Part shown: positions 1-8,699 of the stretch, one piece after another
Layout of the letters: each line of letters opens with the position of its first letter
Position numbering within the stretch: the first letter of the stretch is position 1
DNA from: Streptomyces liliifuscus
Lineage (GTDB): Bacteria > Actinomycetota > Actinomycetes > Streptomycetales > Streptomycetaceae
Direction of reading: 5' to 3'
Length of the DNA stretch: 64,000 bases
Assembly: GCF_016598615.1 (NCBI RefSeq)
Contig: NZ_CP066831.1
Location: 10,292,001 to 10,356,000 of the forward strand
Notes under the pieces: generated by a model
Databases searched by the model: none
Told to the model about the DNA's origin: nothing
What the model saw: the letters and a program-made list of their open reading frames with translations, nothing else
Position numbers and translations under genes: made by a program

Positions 1-1523
1 GTACCCGGCCGAAGGCCGAGTTCGCCAGGCAGGCCCAGGCCAGGAAGCTGCCCTGGGCCGCCGTCGACCTGCCCCACGAACTCCCCGACAACCCGCAGCT
101 CGCCGCCCGCGACTTCTTCACGCGGGTCACGACACCCGAGGGGGAGCGGGCCGACCTCGGCTTCCCCTTCGCGTTCCCCGAAGGCCGCCGCGGAACGGAA
201 CTCGTCGCGCCAGGCCTCGGCGACGACCAGGGCCTGTTCGACGAGCCGCCCCGCGAGGCACGTACGACTTCGGCACCGCCACCGCCACCGGCATCGGTGG
301 CCGACGAGCCCGTACGGCCCGCCCTGGACGGCATCCGCGTCCTCGACCTGACCTGGGTGCTCGCCGGCCCGTACTGCACCAAGATCCTGGCCGACCACGG
401 AGCCGAAGTGATCAAGGTCGAGTCCGCGGGCCGGCCGGACCCCACGCGGTTCGCACCCTTCATGCACCTGTCCCGGGGCCCTCACACGGACCCGAACACC
501 AACGGCTACTTCAACGAGGTCAACCGGAACAAGCAGAGCATCGCCCTGGACACCCGCACCGAGGAGGGCGTCGCCGTCCTGCGCGACCTCATCGCCCACT
601 GCGACGTCCTCGTGGAGAACTTCAGCTCCACGGTCATGACGAAGCTCGGTCTGGGATACGAGGAGCTGCGCTCGATCAACCCGGACATCGTGTACGTCAG
701 CATGTCGGGCATGGGACACACCGGCCCGCGCAACGGCTGGGTGTCGTACGCGGACACCGTGTCGGCGAGTTCGGGGCTGACCGGGCTGACCGGCTGGGGG
801 CCGGACGACGTGGTCGGGGTGATCTACGGCCACGGAGACATCGTGGCGGGCCTCCAGGCGGCCCTGGCCACGATCGCCGCGCTGGAACACCGTGCCGGGA
901 CGGGGCGCGGCCAGCACATCGACCTGTCCCAACTGGAGGCGATCACGGCCCACATGGGCACGAGTCTCCTGCGCGGGACGGAAGTCGGGCCCGCCGGAAA
1001 CACCCACCCGACGTGGAGCCCGCAGGGTGTGTACCGGTCCCTGGGCGCCGACCGCTGGCTGGCCGTCAGCGTGCGCGACGACACCGAATGGACGGGCCTC
1101 TGCGAGGTCATCGGCCGCCCCGAACTGGCCACCGACGAGCGGACCCGTACCGCCGAGGCCCGCAGGCGTGAGTCCGCGCTGGTCGACGGCGCGCTCGGCA
1201 CCTGGGCCCGGGGGATGTCCGCCGACGCCGCCGCCGAGCTGCTCCAGGCGCGCGGAATTCCCGCCGGAGCTGTGCAGGACGGCCGCGAACTCGTGGAACA
1301 CGACCCGCAGTTGCGTGCCCGCGGCTTCTACGTGCGCAAGGAGCATCCGGTGGCCGGGGCCTTCCTTCACGAGGGCGTTCCGATCACCCTCACCCGTACA
1401 CCCGGCGGCATCCGCGAACCCGCGCCCGTACTCGGCGCCGACACCGACGCGGTACTGCGCGATGTGGCGGGGCTGTCCCCGGAACGGATCCAACACCTCC
1501 GCGCAGACGGTGTGTTGAGGTGA
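1..1523 (+). CDS. Tandem CaiB/BaiF family CoA-transferase (5' partial)
   Basis: Class III CoA-transferases move CoA between carboxylic acids through an aspartyl-CoA intermediate. The frame is open from base 3 without a stop, giving about 506 visible residues. The first ~75 look like the C-terminal tail of one CaiB domain (NPQLAARDFF, then a GFPFAFPEG loop). A Pro/Ala-rich linker follows (TTSAPPPPPAS, roughly bases 266-297), then a complete second domain starting ALDGIRVLDLTWVLAGPYC. In that domain the GHGDIVAGLQA motif carries the expected catalytic Asp, and GRGQHIDLSQLEA is also typical. A GTG at 297 lies inside the linker and has no ribosome binding site, so I read one fused protein that began left of the window. 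The stop overlaps a GTG of the next frame, and the downstream ligase suggests joint activation of an acid. Substrate unknown. Confidence 0.8.
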   Translation, partial: TRPKAEFARQAQARKLPWAAVDLPHELPDNPQLAARDFFTRVTTPEGERADLGFPFAFPEGRRGTELVAPGLGDDQGLFDEPPREARTTSAPPPPPASVADEPVRPALDGIRVLDLTWVLAGPYCTKILADHGAEVIKVESAGRPDPTRFAPFMHLSRGPHTDPNTNGYFNEVNRNKQSIALDTRTEEGVAVLRDLIAHCDVLVENFSSTVMTKLGLGYEELRSINPDIVYVSMSGMGHTGPRNGWVSYADTVSASSGLTGLTGWGPDDVVGVIYGHGDIVAGLQAALATIAALEHRAGTGRGQHIDLSQLEAITAHMGTSLLRGTEVGPAGNTHPTWSPQGVYRSLGADRWLAVSVRDDTEWTGLCEVIGRPELATDERTRTAEARRRESALVDGALGTWARGMSADAAAELLQARGIPAGAVQDGRELVEHDPQLRARGFYVRKEHPVAGAFLHEGVPITLTRTPGGIREPAPVLGADTDAVLRDVAGLSPERIQHLRADGVLR

Positions 1524-1525
1524 TC

Positions 1526-1621
1526 GGGCAGCCGCGTGGCGAGGTGGATGGGCAACCGAGAGGCGAGCCCACCGGACAGCCGAGCCGTGAGGCGGACGGA
1601 CACTCCGGTGCCACGGTGAAC
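1526..1621 (+). repeat. 24-bp tandem repeat, three copies plus a decayed fourth
   Basis: Units at 1526-1549, 1550-1573 and 1574-1597 each start GG(G/A)CA(G/A)CCG. A fourth, decayed unit runs 1598-1621. The array starts right after the CoA-transferase stop and fills the space before the likely ligase start. If read in the ligase frame it would give an artificial GQPRGE-type N-terminus. Confidence 0.75.
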
Positions 1622-1624
1622 GCC

Positions 1625-3142
1625 ATGACCGTGCCGGGACTCCTGGCCGCGGCCGCCGAGGAGTTCGGCGACCGGGTCTTCCTGCGCGTGGGGGACGTGA
1701 CACGGACGTACCGGCAGTCACGGAGGGCGGCAGCCGAGACGGCGGGAGCCCTTGCGGCGCGCGGCTGTCGGCCGGGTGACCGCGTCGCCGTCATGGCCGG
1801 AAACCGGATCGAGTTCGTCGACCTGATCCTCGGCTGCGCCTGGCTCGGCGCGGTGCTGATACCGCTGAACACCGGCCTGCGAGGTCAGGGACTCCGTCAC
1901 ATCCTGCGTGAGGCGGAGCCGTCCTTCCTGCTCGCGGAGGCCGAGGCGGCGGACCGTGCGGTGGAGGCCGGCTTCCGCGGCACGCTGTGGATCGTGGGCG
2001 AGGACGACGTTCCGGTACCGGGTGAGGCCCCCGCGGTCCCGTCGACCCCCGCCCGCCCGGAGGACACCGTCTTCCTCCTGTTCACCTCGGGAACCACCGG
2101 GACCCCGCGCGGTGTGCGCTGCCCCCACGCCCAGACCGTCTGGTGGGGCCGCAACGTCGCGGACTCGCTGCGCCTCACCGCCGACGACGTGCTCCACACC
2201 TGCCTCCCGCTGTTCCACACCAACGCCCTCAACACGCTCGCGCACGCCATGACCGTGGGCGCGACCTGTGTCATCGGGGAGCGGTTCTCGGCCACGCGGT
2301 ACTGGGACCAGGTGGCCGAGAGCGGTGCCACCGTCGTGTATCTGCTCGGCGCGATGGCGCCCATGCTCCTGGCGCAGCCGCCCGGCCTGCACGACCGGTC
2401 GCACCGAGCCTGGCGCGGCCTCTCACCGGCCACTCCCGCCTCCGCGTGGCAGCCGTTCCGCGAGCGCTTCGGCGTCACCCTCGTCGACGGTTTCGGCACC
2501 ACGGAGACGAACCTCGTCATCGGCTCGACCCCGGAAGCCCAACGCCCCGGCCACATCGGCACGTTGCGCGACGGCTTCTCCGCCCGGGTGGTCGACGAAC
2601 ACCTCGCTCCCGTCCCGGACGGCACAGCCGGTGAGCTGGTCGTCCGCAGCCATCGGCAATTCGCCTTCTCCACCGGCTACTTGGGCGGCCACGAACGGCA
2701 ACCCGCCTCCTGGCGGCGTACGGGCGATCGCGTGATCCGCGAACCCGACGGCTCGTACCGCTTCGTCGACCGGGTCAAGGACGTCATCCGCCGCCGCGGC
2801 GAGAACATCTCCTCGTACGAGGTGGAGTCGGCGGTCCGTTCGCATCCCGCGGTCGCCGATGCCGCCGCCTTCCCGGTGGCCTCCGAACTGGCGGAGGACG
2901 AGGTCATGGTGGCGGTGCTCCCGCGACCGGGGAGCGTCCTGGACCCTCGCGACCTGGTACGTCACTGCGAACGTGAGCTGCCGGCGTTCGCCGTGCCCCG
3001 GTTCATCGAGACCGTCCCGGAGCTGCCGCTCACCGAGACCGGCAAGGTCCGCAAGACCGTGCTGCGCGAACGGGGCGTCACCGCGGCCGCCTGGGACCGG
3101 GCCACGGGGGTCAGTCCAGTTGTGAGGCCACAGCCCGGGTGA
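1625..3142 (+). CDS. Class I adenylate-forming acyl-CoA ligase
   Basis: Activates a carboxylic acid with ATP and CoA. With the start at ATG 1625 it has 505 residues. The ATP-binding P-loop SGTTGTPRG lies near residue 153, DGFGTTETN near 289, RTGDR near 365, the hinge and A8 region VKDVIRRRGENISSYEVE near 385-402, and the catalytic Lys of ETGKVRK near 475. The set is complete, so the enzyme should be active. The frame also opens upstream at GTG 1520, overlapping the CoA-transferase stop, but that extension is only a 24-bp repeat; GTG 1616 is another option. It is probably cotranscribed with the CoA-transferase. CaiC-like or fatty/aromatic acid ligases are the closest families I can name; the acid is not predictable. 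The 3' end overlaps the convergent SGNH gene by 32 bp. Confidence 0.85.
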   Translation: MTVPGLLAAAAEEFGDRVFLRVGDVTRTYRQSRRAAAETAGALAARGCRPGDRVAVMAGNRIEFVDLILGCAWLGAVLIPLNTGLRGQGLRHILREAEPSFLLAEAEAADRAVEAGFRGTLWIVGEDDVPVPGEAPAVPSTPARPEDTVFLLFTSGTTGTPRGVRCPHAQTVWWGRNVADSLRLTADDVLHTCLPLFHTNALNTLAHAMTVGATCVIGERFSATRYWDQVAESGATVVYLLGAMAPMLLAQPPGLHDRSHRAWRGLSPATPASAWQPFRERFGVTLVDGFGTTETNLVIGSTPEAQRPGHIGTLRDGFSARVVDEHLAPVPDGTAGELVVRSHRQFAFSTGYLGGHERQPASWRRTGDRVIREPDGSYRFVDRVKDVIRRRGENISSYEVESAVRSHPAVADAAAFPVASELAEDEVMVAVLPRPGSVLDPRDLVRHCERELPAFAVPRFIETVPELPLTETGKVRKTVLRERGVTAAAWDRATGVSPVVRPQPG

Positions 3143-4091
3143 TCGCCCGGGTGATGCGCAGGATGCCGGGGGAGCGGACCGGGCAGGGCCTGGGTGTCGT
3201 GGTGGTGGGGACCAGACAGAAGTGCAGGTAGTCGTCGTCGATGTGCAGGGCGGTCCGGTCGCTGCCCGGCTGGGTGCAGTACGGCTTGTGCTCGCGTTCG
3301 TACGCGGTGCACGGCAGGTACTGGGTCCAGGTGTAGCGGGCCGAGGCCGGGCTCACCGCCTTGCCCGCGTCCGCGAGCAGGTCTCCGGAGGCGGCTGCCT
3401 GCCGTTCGTAGATCGCGTTGACGCGGCGGACGCGGTCGGGCGTCATGGGGTCGGGACCCTGGAGCACCCAGACGACCTTCGGCCGGGCCCCGCCCGCCGC
3501 ACCCGCGATCTGGTCGGTCAGCCGCCGCGCGTCGGCGGTGTACCGCGCGAAGTACTTGTCCCGCGCCTTGTCATGGGTGATGCCGTCCATGCACGGTGTG
3601 TAGCCCCATGCGTTGCCCCAGAACTGCAGGACGACGAAGTCCGGCCGCAGGCTGCGCACCAGCGCGGCGGCCTTGTCCTTGGGCGGCACGAGCGAGTCCT
3701 TGCCCGTGCCCTCCAGATAGTCGCAGAGGGTTGTGCCGGAGTAGGGGGCGCTGGTGTAACGCGCCTTCAACTCGTCGCGCATCAGGCCGCCGAGGACCTT
3801 CTGGTTCTCCATGGCGAGGGAGTCGCCGAGGTAGAGGACGGTGGGGCGGGAACGCTGTGAGGGTGTCCCGGACCCGGTGCCGGTTCCGCTGCTTGCCCCG
3901 GCGCTTGCACCCGTGCCGGCCCGGGTGCTGGACTCGGCCTCGGGCGTGGCGGCCGGTCGCTGATGCGTGGTCGAGGAGGCCTTGGGTGCCGACGGGACGG
4001 GCGCCGCGGACTCGGGGCCGGACGACGGGTCCCCGCACGCGCCGAGCAGCAGTAACCCGGCCAGCACCCCGACCATCCACGGCTTGCGCAT
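3111..4091 (-). CDS. SGNH/GDSL-type hydrolase lipoprotein
   Basis: A 326-residue exported protein. The N-terminus MRKPWMVGVLAG is followed by lipobox LLGAC with Cys19, so it should be lipid-anchored outside the membrane. Residues 25-83 are a Ser/Thr/Ala/Pro linker. The SGNH fold follows: VLYLGDSLAMENQ (block I nucleophile Ser), VVLQFWGNAWG (block III Gly-Asn) and a late DDDYLHFC that may supply the Asp and His. ATG 4091 is chosen because GGGAG lies 8-9 nt upstream and it places the signal peptide at residue 1; upstream in-frame codons would bury it. Members of this fold act as esterases, lipases or O-acetyl hydrolases. The substrate cannot be named. The 3' end runs 32 bp into the convergent acyl-CoA ligase gene. 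Confidence 0.75.
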   Translation of the reverse strand: MRKPWMVGVLAGLLLLGACGDPSSGPESAAPVPSAPKASSTTHQRPAATPEAESSTRAGTGASAGASSGTGTGSGTPSQRSRPTVLYLGDSLAMENQKVLGGLMRDELKARYTSAPYSGTTLCDYLEGTGKDSLVPPKDKAAALVRSLRPDFVVLQFWGNAWGYTPCMDGITHDKARDKYFARYTADARRLTDQIAGAAGGARPKVVWVLQGPDPMTPDRVRRVNAIYERQAAASGDLLADAGKAVSPASARYTWTQYLPCTAYEREHKPYCTQPGSDRTALHIDDDYLHFCLVPTTTTPRPCPVRSPGILRITRAITRAVASQLD

Positions 4092-4207
4092 ACGGCAACT
4101 CCCGCCCCGGCCACCGAAAAACGGCCCCCAGACAAGCACAGCGGGACCCAAGGGGGAAGGGCCGTTCAGGCCTCGGCGCGCCCGGACATGGCCCGCACGG
4201 GACAGCG

Positions 4208-4238
4208 ACAATGTAGCTCCACTTAAGACAATGTGGAG
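4208..4238. promoter_or_regulatory. Operator-like inverted repeat between SGNH and MFS genes
   Basis: CTCCAC (4217-4222) and GTGGAG (4233-4238) form a 6-bp inverted repeat with a 10-nt spacer. GACAATGT also occurs twice, at 4208-4215 and 4228-4235. The site lies in the divergent space between the two start codons, so a regulator may act on one or both genes. No regulator gene is adjacent. Confidence 0.45.
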
Positions 4239-4286
4239 AACTCTTCACTTGTGCTGCGCCGTCGAGGTCGGGCACGGTTGTGGATC

Positions 4287-5549
4287 ATGCAGCCCAACTC
4301 CCCATGGCGGACGGCCGACTTCAGGACGCTGTTCAGCGCGACCGCGCTCAGCCAGCTCGGCACGAACGTCAGCTATGTCGCCGTCCCGCTGATCGCCGTG
4401 GCCGAACTCGACGCGAGCCCCGGCCAGGTCGGGGCCCTGGCCACGTTGAGCACGCTCGCCTTCCTGCTCATCGGCCTGCCCGCCGGGGCCTGGGTGGACC
4501 GGATGTGTCACCGCAGGGTGCTGATCGCGGCCGACCTGGCGCGGGCCGTGCTGTTCGCCTCGGTCCCGCTGGCCTGGTGGCTGGACGCGCTCACGCTGGG
4601 CCAGTTGTACGCCGTCGTGCTGCTGAACGGCTGCGCCACCGTCTTCTTCGACGTCGGCTCGCAGAGCACCCTGCCCGGACTCGTCGGCCGCGACGCCCTC
4701 GTCCAGGCCAACGCCGCCATGATGAGCCTCATGGCCGTGAGCAACGTGGCCGGCCGGAGCGCGGGCGGCGCGCTGGTCCAGTTCCTCACGGCACCGGTGG
4801 CCGTTCTCTGCACGGCGGCGAGCCATCTGGCCTCCGCGCTCCAGCTCACCCGGGTCCACCCTGATCAGGCGCCGCCCACGCCGGGCCGGACGGCCGGACT
4901 GCGCACACAGATCGGCGAGGGGGTCCGGCACGTATTCGGCAACGCGGAGCTGCGTGCGCTCGCGCTCACCGCCGCCCTCACCAACCTGGGCTCGCAGATC
5001 ATCAACACCATGCTCCCGGTGCTGTTCGTGCGCGAACTTGGCCTGCCCGCAAGTGCGTTGGGTCTGTACTGGGCGGCGGGCGGCGTCGGCCTCCTGCTCG
5101 GCGCCCGCTGCGCCCGCCCCCTCGCCGGGCGCCTCGGATACGGCCGCACCCTCGGCGTCATGGGCCTGTGTCTCGCGCCCGCCGGACTGCTCGTCCCGCT
5201 CATCGACCGCGGACCGTGGCTGTGGCTCGCGGGCGCCGGGGGAGTCCTCGTCCTGTTCAAGACGGGCGTGGACAACGTGCTCGGAGTGAGCCTGCGTCAG
5301 CGGATGACCGCTGACACACTCCTCGGCCGAATGAACGCGACGTTCAGGTTCGTCCTCACCGGCGCCCTCGCCGTCGGCGCGGCGGTGGCGGGGCTGATCG
5401 GTGAACTGGCCGGTGTCCGCGCCACGTTGTGGGTCGGCGCCGGACTGCTCGCGACAGCCTTCCTGCCGGTGTTCCTCTCGCCGGTCCGCGGACGCCGCGA
5501 ACTGCCCCACGAACAGCCCCTGATGGCAGCACCCGTCACAAAGAGCTGA
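4287..5549 (+). CDS. MFS transporter (drug-efflux type)
   Basis: A 420-residue integral membrane protein of the major facilitator superfamily, likely a proton-driven exporter. The start MQPNSPWRTADFRTLFSATA leads directly into the first helix. GLPAGAWVDRMCHRRVLIAADL is the loop 2-3 signature. About 12 hydrophobic segments follow, with a central soluble stretch near residues 195-215. ATG 4287 is preferred over GTG 4233, which lies inside an inverted repeat. It has no matching regulator next to it, and the substrate is unknown. The last 14 bp overlap the convergent decarboxylase gene. Confidence 0.8.
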   Translation: MQPNSPWRTADFRTLFSATALSQLGTNVSYVAVPLIAVAELDASPGQVGALATLSTLAFLLIGLPAGAWVDRMCHRRVLIAADLARAVLFASVPLAWWLDALTLGQLYAVVLLNGCATVFFDVGSQSTLPGLVGRDALVQANAAMMSLMAVSNVAGRSAGGALVQFLTAPVAVLCTAASHLASALQLTRVHPDQAPPTPGRTAGLRTQIGEGVRHVFGNAELRALALTAALTNLGSQIINTMLPVLFVRELGLPASALGLYWAAGGVGLLLGARCARPLAGRLGYGRTLGVMGLCLAPAGLLVPLIDRGPWLWLAGAGGVLVLFKTGVDNVLGVSLRQRMTADTLLGRMNATFRFVLTGALAVGAAVAGLIGELAGVRATLWVGAGLLATAFLPVFLSPVRGRRELPHEQPLMAAPVTKS

Positions 5550-6930
5550 CCGCACGCTCCAGGGCATCCGCCACCCGGTCCGTGTCGGCCTCTGTCGTAC
5601 GCCAGTTGCTGAAAGCGGCCCGCAGCGCGTGTGTCCCCTCGTAGAAGGTCGGCGTCATGAACGCCTCACCGGATTCGGCGACGGCCCGGCCCAGCGAGTG
5701 CACCCGCTCCTGGGTGGGATCCCCGTCGAGCGTGAAGCAGACGACGTTCAAGCGGACCGGCGCCAGCAGCCGCAAGCCCGGGGCGTCCGTGATCCGGTCA
5801 CCGAGGTGCCTGGCCAGTGCGACGTTCCGCTCGACGATCTCCTGGTGTCCCTCGCGACCGTACGCGGCGAGCGAGAACCAGGTGGGGAGCGCGCGCAGCC
5901 GACGTGAGTTCTCGGGCGTGAGGTGCACGAAGTCGGGCTCGCCTGTGGGCAGTCCGAGATACGACGACGCGTTGTGGAAGACCCGCACCTGGAGGTCCCG
6001 GTGGCGGGTGAACTGCACGGCGGCGTCGTAGGGGACGTTGAGCCACTTGTGCAGATCGACGCAGACCGAGTCGGCGGCGTCGATGCCGTCGGTCAGCTGC
6101 GCGTGCTCGGGGGACAGCGCGGCGAAACCGCCGAAGGCGGCGTCCACGTGCAGCCAGAAGTCGTACCGCTCCTTGAGCCCCGCGATCGCCCGCAGGTCGT
6201 CGAAGTCGACCGTGTTCACGGTCCCGGCATTGGCCACGACGACGGCCGGGCGCCCGTCCAGCTCGTCGAGCGCCTCGGCCAGCCGCGCCACGTCGACGGC
6301 TTCCCGGCCGCCGGGCAGCACCGGCACCGTACGCAGCCGGTCGCGGCCGATGCCCAGGACGGACAGGGCCTTGGGGATGCTGGAGTGCGGGCTGCCGGAC
6401 AGTACGTCGACGGGCCCGAGTGCGGCCGTACCCGCCTCGGACACGGAAACCCCCAGTCGCTCGCCCAGCCACTCCCGCGCGAGGGCCAGCCCGACGGTGT
6501 TCGAGACGGTCGCACCTGTCACGAACGCGCCGGTGTGCGCCTCGCTCAGCCCGAACAGCTCCCGCAGCCAGCCCAGCGTCTCGTGCTCCAGCGCGGTCGC
6601 CGACGAGTCGCCCCTGCCGGTGGCGTTCTGGTCGTACGCGCCGGTCAGCCAGTCCCCGGTGAGGGCGGCCGGGGTCGCGCCCCCGGTCACGAAGCCGAGA
6701 TAGCGCGGGCCCGCGGAGGCGGAGAAGCCCGGCGCCCACCGCTCGGCGAACCGCGCGAGCGCACCCTCGGCACCCACGCCTCCGGCGGGCAGCGGCTCGG
6801 CGTCCGGGGCCTTGCCCAGATGGGCCACGGGCCGTGTGTCGAGCCCCGACACCTCACGGGCGGCGAAGTCACGGGCGGACTGGAGCAGTTCGGGGAGCCG
6901 GGAGAGATCGTCGGCGAGTACGCGGTCCAT
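5536..6930 (-). CDS. PLP-dependent group II decarboxylase / aminotransferase-fold enzyme
   Basis: A 464-residue cytoplasmic fold-type I PLP enzyme. VDLHKWLNVPYDAAV carries the Schiff-base Lys295. HVDAAFGG supplies the Asp that pairs with the pyridine nitrogen, NAGTVNTVDFDDL is a conserved family segment, and TGATVSNTVGLALARE is near the phosphate cup. These features match the aromatic L-amino-acid, glutamate and diaminobutyrate decarboxylase group. The length is close to the AADC size. It has no operon partner: the gene on its 5' side is a small membrane protein on the same strand 143 bp away. The amino-acid substrate cannot be set from sequence alone; a decarboxylase is likelier than an aldolase or transaminase. 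Confidence 0.8.
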   Translation of the reverse strand: MDRVLADDLSRLPELLQSARDFAAREVSGLDTRPVAHLGKAPDAEPLPAGGVGAEGALARFAERWAPGFSASAGPRYLGFVTGGATPAALTGDWLTGAYDQNATGRGDSSATALEHETLGWLRELFGLSEAHTGAFVTGATVSNTVGLALAREWLGERLGVSVSEAGTAALGPVDVLSGSPHSSIPKALSVLGIGRDRLRTVPVLPGGREAVDVARLAEALDELDGRPAVVVANAGTVNTVDFDDLRAIAGLKERYDFWLHVDAAFGGFAALSPEHAQLTDGIDAADSVCVDLHKWLNVPYDAAVQFTRHRDLQVRVFHNASSYLGLPTGEPDFVHLTPENSRRLRALPTWFSLAAYGREGHQEIVERNVALARHLGDRITDAPGLRLLAPVRLNVVCFTLDGDPTQERVHSLGRAVAESGEAFMTPTFYEGTHALRAAFSNWRTTEADTDRVADALERAVSSL

Positions 6931-7073
6931 GAGCGGCAGCGTAGGCAGGCGGCCGCACGGAAATCCCGGTCCAGTCCGGGGAAACTGGCCCTATGTCGGC
7001 GGGCGTCGCCGCCGCCCTTGGTGACCGTGGCCGGGCCCGCCGACGCGGCGGAACGCCTCTCGTCCACCCCTCG

Positions 7074-7640
7074 TCACCGCGAGCGCCGCAGCGCGCCCCG
7101 CTGCCGGGCGCCCCGGTCGGGCGGTGCGAGGACCTTTTCGGCCGCGGCGATGAACTGTCTGCGGGCGTCGATGAGGTCGCTGTCCGCCTGACCGTTCTGC
7201 ACGAGGCGGTCGTCGAGATCCAGCCGCATGCGCCAGACGTCCGCCTGCCGGACGGCCGCCGCGTGGACGGTGTCGGCCAGCTCTCCCATCGGCGCGGGCC
7301 CGGTGATGGCGACATTCGTGGCCGCCCGGCTGAGCGCGCCCAGGGCGGCCATGGTCGGCTCCCACAGCCCCCGGTGCTCGTCCTCGCTCCGCCATTCGAG
7401 AGCCACGCGCGCCTCGATGACGGCGTTGATGCCCTGCCGGAACGCCTCGCACTCGTCGAGCACGGTCGCGAAGGCGGCACGCCGCTCGTCGCGCAGTCGG
7501 TGCCGGACCTGGAAGGTCTCCTGCTCCTGCGCCTGCCGACGCGAGGACCTGGCATGGAGCAGCGGTCCGGTCAGCCCGGCGGCCAAGGTCCCGCCGATAC
7601 CGAGGGCGGTCGCCCAGATGACCGTATTGGCTTGGTCCAT
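7074..7640 (-). CDS. Hypothetical membrane-anchored coiled-coil protein
   Basis: 188 residues. One N-terminal transmembrane helix (IWATALGIGGTLAAGLTG) is followed by a long charged helical region rich in Arg, Glu, Gln and Ala, beginning ARSSRRQAQEQETFQVRHRL. The topology suggests a single-pass protein with a cytoplasmic coiled coil. I recognise only a common Streptomyces protein type, without a function. ATG 7640 is chosen because it puts the helix at the N-terminus; an ATG pair at 7649/7652 is possible. It diverges from the L,D-transpeptidase gene. Confidence 0.6.
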   Translation of the reverse strand: MDQANTVIWATALGIGGTLAAGLTGPLLHARSSRRQAQEQETFQVRHRLRDERRAAFATVLDECEAFRQGINAVIEARVALEWRSEDEHRGLWEPTMAALGALSRAATNVAITGPAPMGELADTVHAAAVRQADVWRMRLDLDDRLVQNGQADSDLIDARRQFIAAAEKVLAPPDRGARQRGALRRSR

Positions 7641-7951
7641 GCCGCACATCATGCCGCCGCCGCACCCGTCAATGGCTGAACTTGACCGATTGATACGGCA
7701 GTTGGGCCGCCGCGGTCCCTGTGCGGCACTTGCTGCGTGGGGAGCCGACGGCCGGAAAGCGCTGGCGACAACCCCTGCGGGCGTCAACCCGACGGGGTGC
7801 CACGGACCGGGTGTGGCACCCGCCACAGGGGACCGGGGGCGGCGCCCGAATGTCATCGTTTCGTCTCAGCCCGGCCGCCTCCACAACCCATGCCGCCCCG
7901 CGCGGGTCTAGCTGGCAGAGATTGACCGGAACGAACGAGAAAGGCCTGATC
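7641..7951. other. Divergent intergenic region with one hairpin
   Basis: 311 bp between the divergent starts of the small membrane protein and the L,D-transpeptidase. The one clear structure is a perfect 9-bp inverted repeat, GGGTGCCAC (7795-7803) and GTGGCACCC (7813-7821), with a 9-nt loop. It lies 131 bp before the transpeptidase start and may be part of its transcript leader. I see no convincing -35/-10 pair. Confidence 0.4.
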
Positions 7952-8647
7952 ATGGGGGACACACGCAGACGGGCAGCCGTCGTACTGGGGGTCACCGCAC
8001 TGGTGGCGCCGCTGGCCGTCGCGCTGGGCGCGGCTCCGGCCCAGGCGGCGAGCTGCACCACACAGACCGGCCCGTACCAGAAGAAGGTCGAGAAGTTCCT
8101 CGGCCGGCCGGTGGACGGCAGGCAGTCGGCCGCCGACTGCAAGGCGATCAAGGCCTTCCAGACCAAGCACGGCATCACCCCGAACATCGGCTACGCCGGC
8201 TCCGTCACCTGGGGCGTGATGGACCTGATGAACAAGCAGAAGGCCGTCGGGAAGAACCCCAACAAGGACGGCAAATGCCCGGTGAACAAGGGCCGCATCG
8301 CCTGTGTGAACCTCACGCTCCAGCTCAGCTGGATCCAGGACGGCAACACCCTCGTGTACGGCCCGGTGCCGGTCCGTACGGGCCGCAACGGCTACGAGAC
8401 CCGCACCGGTCTCAAGAAGATCTACTGGCGGAACATCGACCACGTCTCGACGATCTACGACGTGCCCATGCCCTACAGCCAGTTCTTCGACGGCGGCCAG
8501 GCCTTCCACTCGGTGGGCGTGAGCATGTGGAACCCGCCCGGCTCGCACGGCTGCGTCAACATGACGAAGACGGATGCCAAGAAGTACTGGTCGCTCCTGA
8601 AGAAGAACGACGACGTCTACGTGTACGGCCGCAAGCCGGGCACCTGA
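7952..8647 (+). CDS. Secreted L,D-transpeptidase (YkuD family)
   Basis: A 231-residue exported enzyme that would make 3-3 peptidoglycan cross-links or attach proteins to the wall. MGDTRRRAAVVLGV is a Sec signal peptide, cleaved near the AQA-AS site (residues 31-33). Residues ~38-95 resemble a peptidoglycan-binding-like helical module (VEKFLGRPVDGRQS, then AIKAFQTKHG). The YkuD catalytic region has FHSVGV near residue 185 and GSHGCVNM with the nucleophile Cys201, the family hallmark. ATG 7952 has AAGG 8 nt upstream. A small inverted repeat (8658-8689) follows the stop. Confident on family; the crosslink it makes is inferred. Confidence 0.85.
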   Translation: MGDTRRRAAVVLGVTALVAPLAVALGAAPAQAASCTTQTGPYQKKVEKFLGRPVDGRQSAADCKAIKAFQTKHGITPNIGYAGSVTWGVMDLMNKQKAVGKNPNKDGKCPVNKGRIACVNLTLQLSWIQDGNTLVYGPVPVRTGRNGYETRTGLKKIYWRNIDHVSTIYDVPMPYSQFFDGGQAFHSVGVSMWNPPGSHGCVNMTKTDAKKYWSLLKKNDDVYVYGRKPGT

Positions 8648-8657
8648 CCGGGCCCGC

Positions 8658-8689
8658 CGGTCCGGCCGCTCCTGAGAACGACCGGACCG
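8658..8689. terminator. Candidate bidirectional terminator
   Basis: CGGTCCGG (8658-8665) and CCGGACCG (8682-8689) are 8-bp inverted arms with a 16-nt loop. They lie between the convergent ends of the L,D-transpeptidase and oxidoreductase genes. Confidence 0.45.
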
Positions 8690-8699
8690 CGCAGAAACG

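Noticed and set aside
1520..1624. Longer acyl-CoA ligase N-terminus from GTG 1520
   Set aside because: The added 35 residues are encoded by the 24-bp repeat and precede the normal family start.
5923..7191. 422-codon open frame opposite the PLP decarboxylase
   Set aside because: Mirror frame of a well-supported gene; no start signal or domain.
7741..7860. Possible ydaO-type riboswitch before the L,D-transpeptidase
   Set aside because: One hairpin is present, but I could not find the conserved internal-loop sequences of that class.
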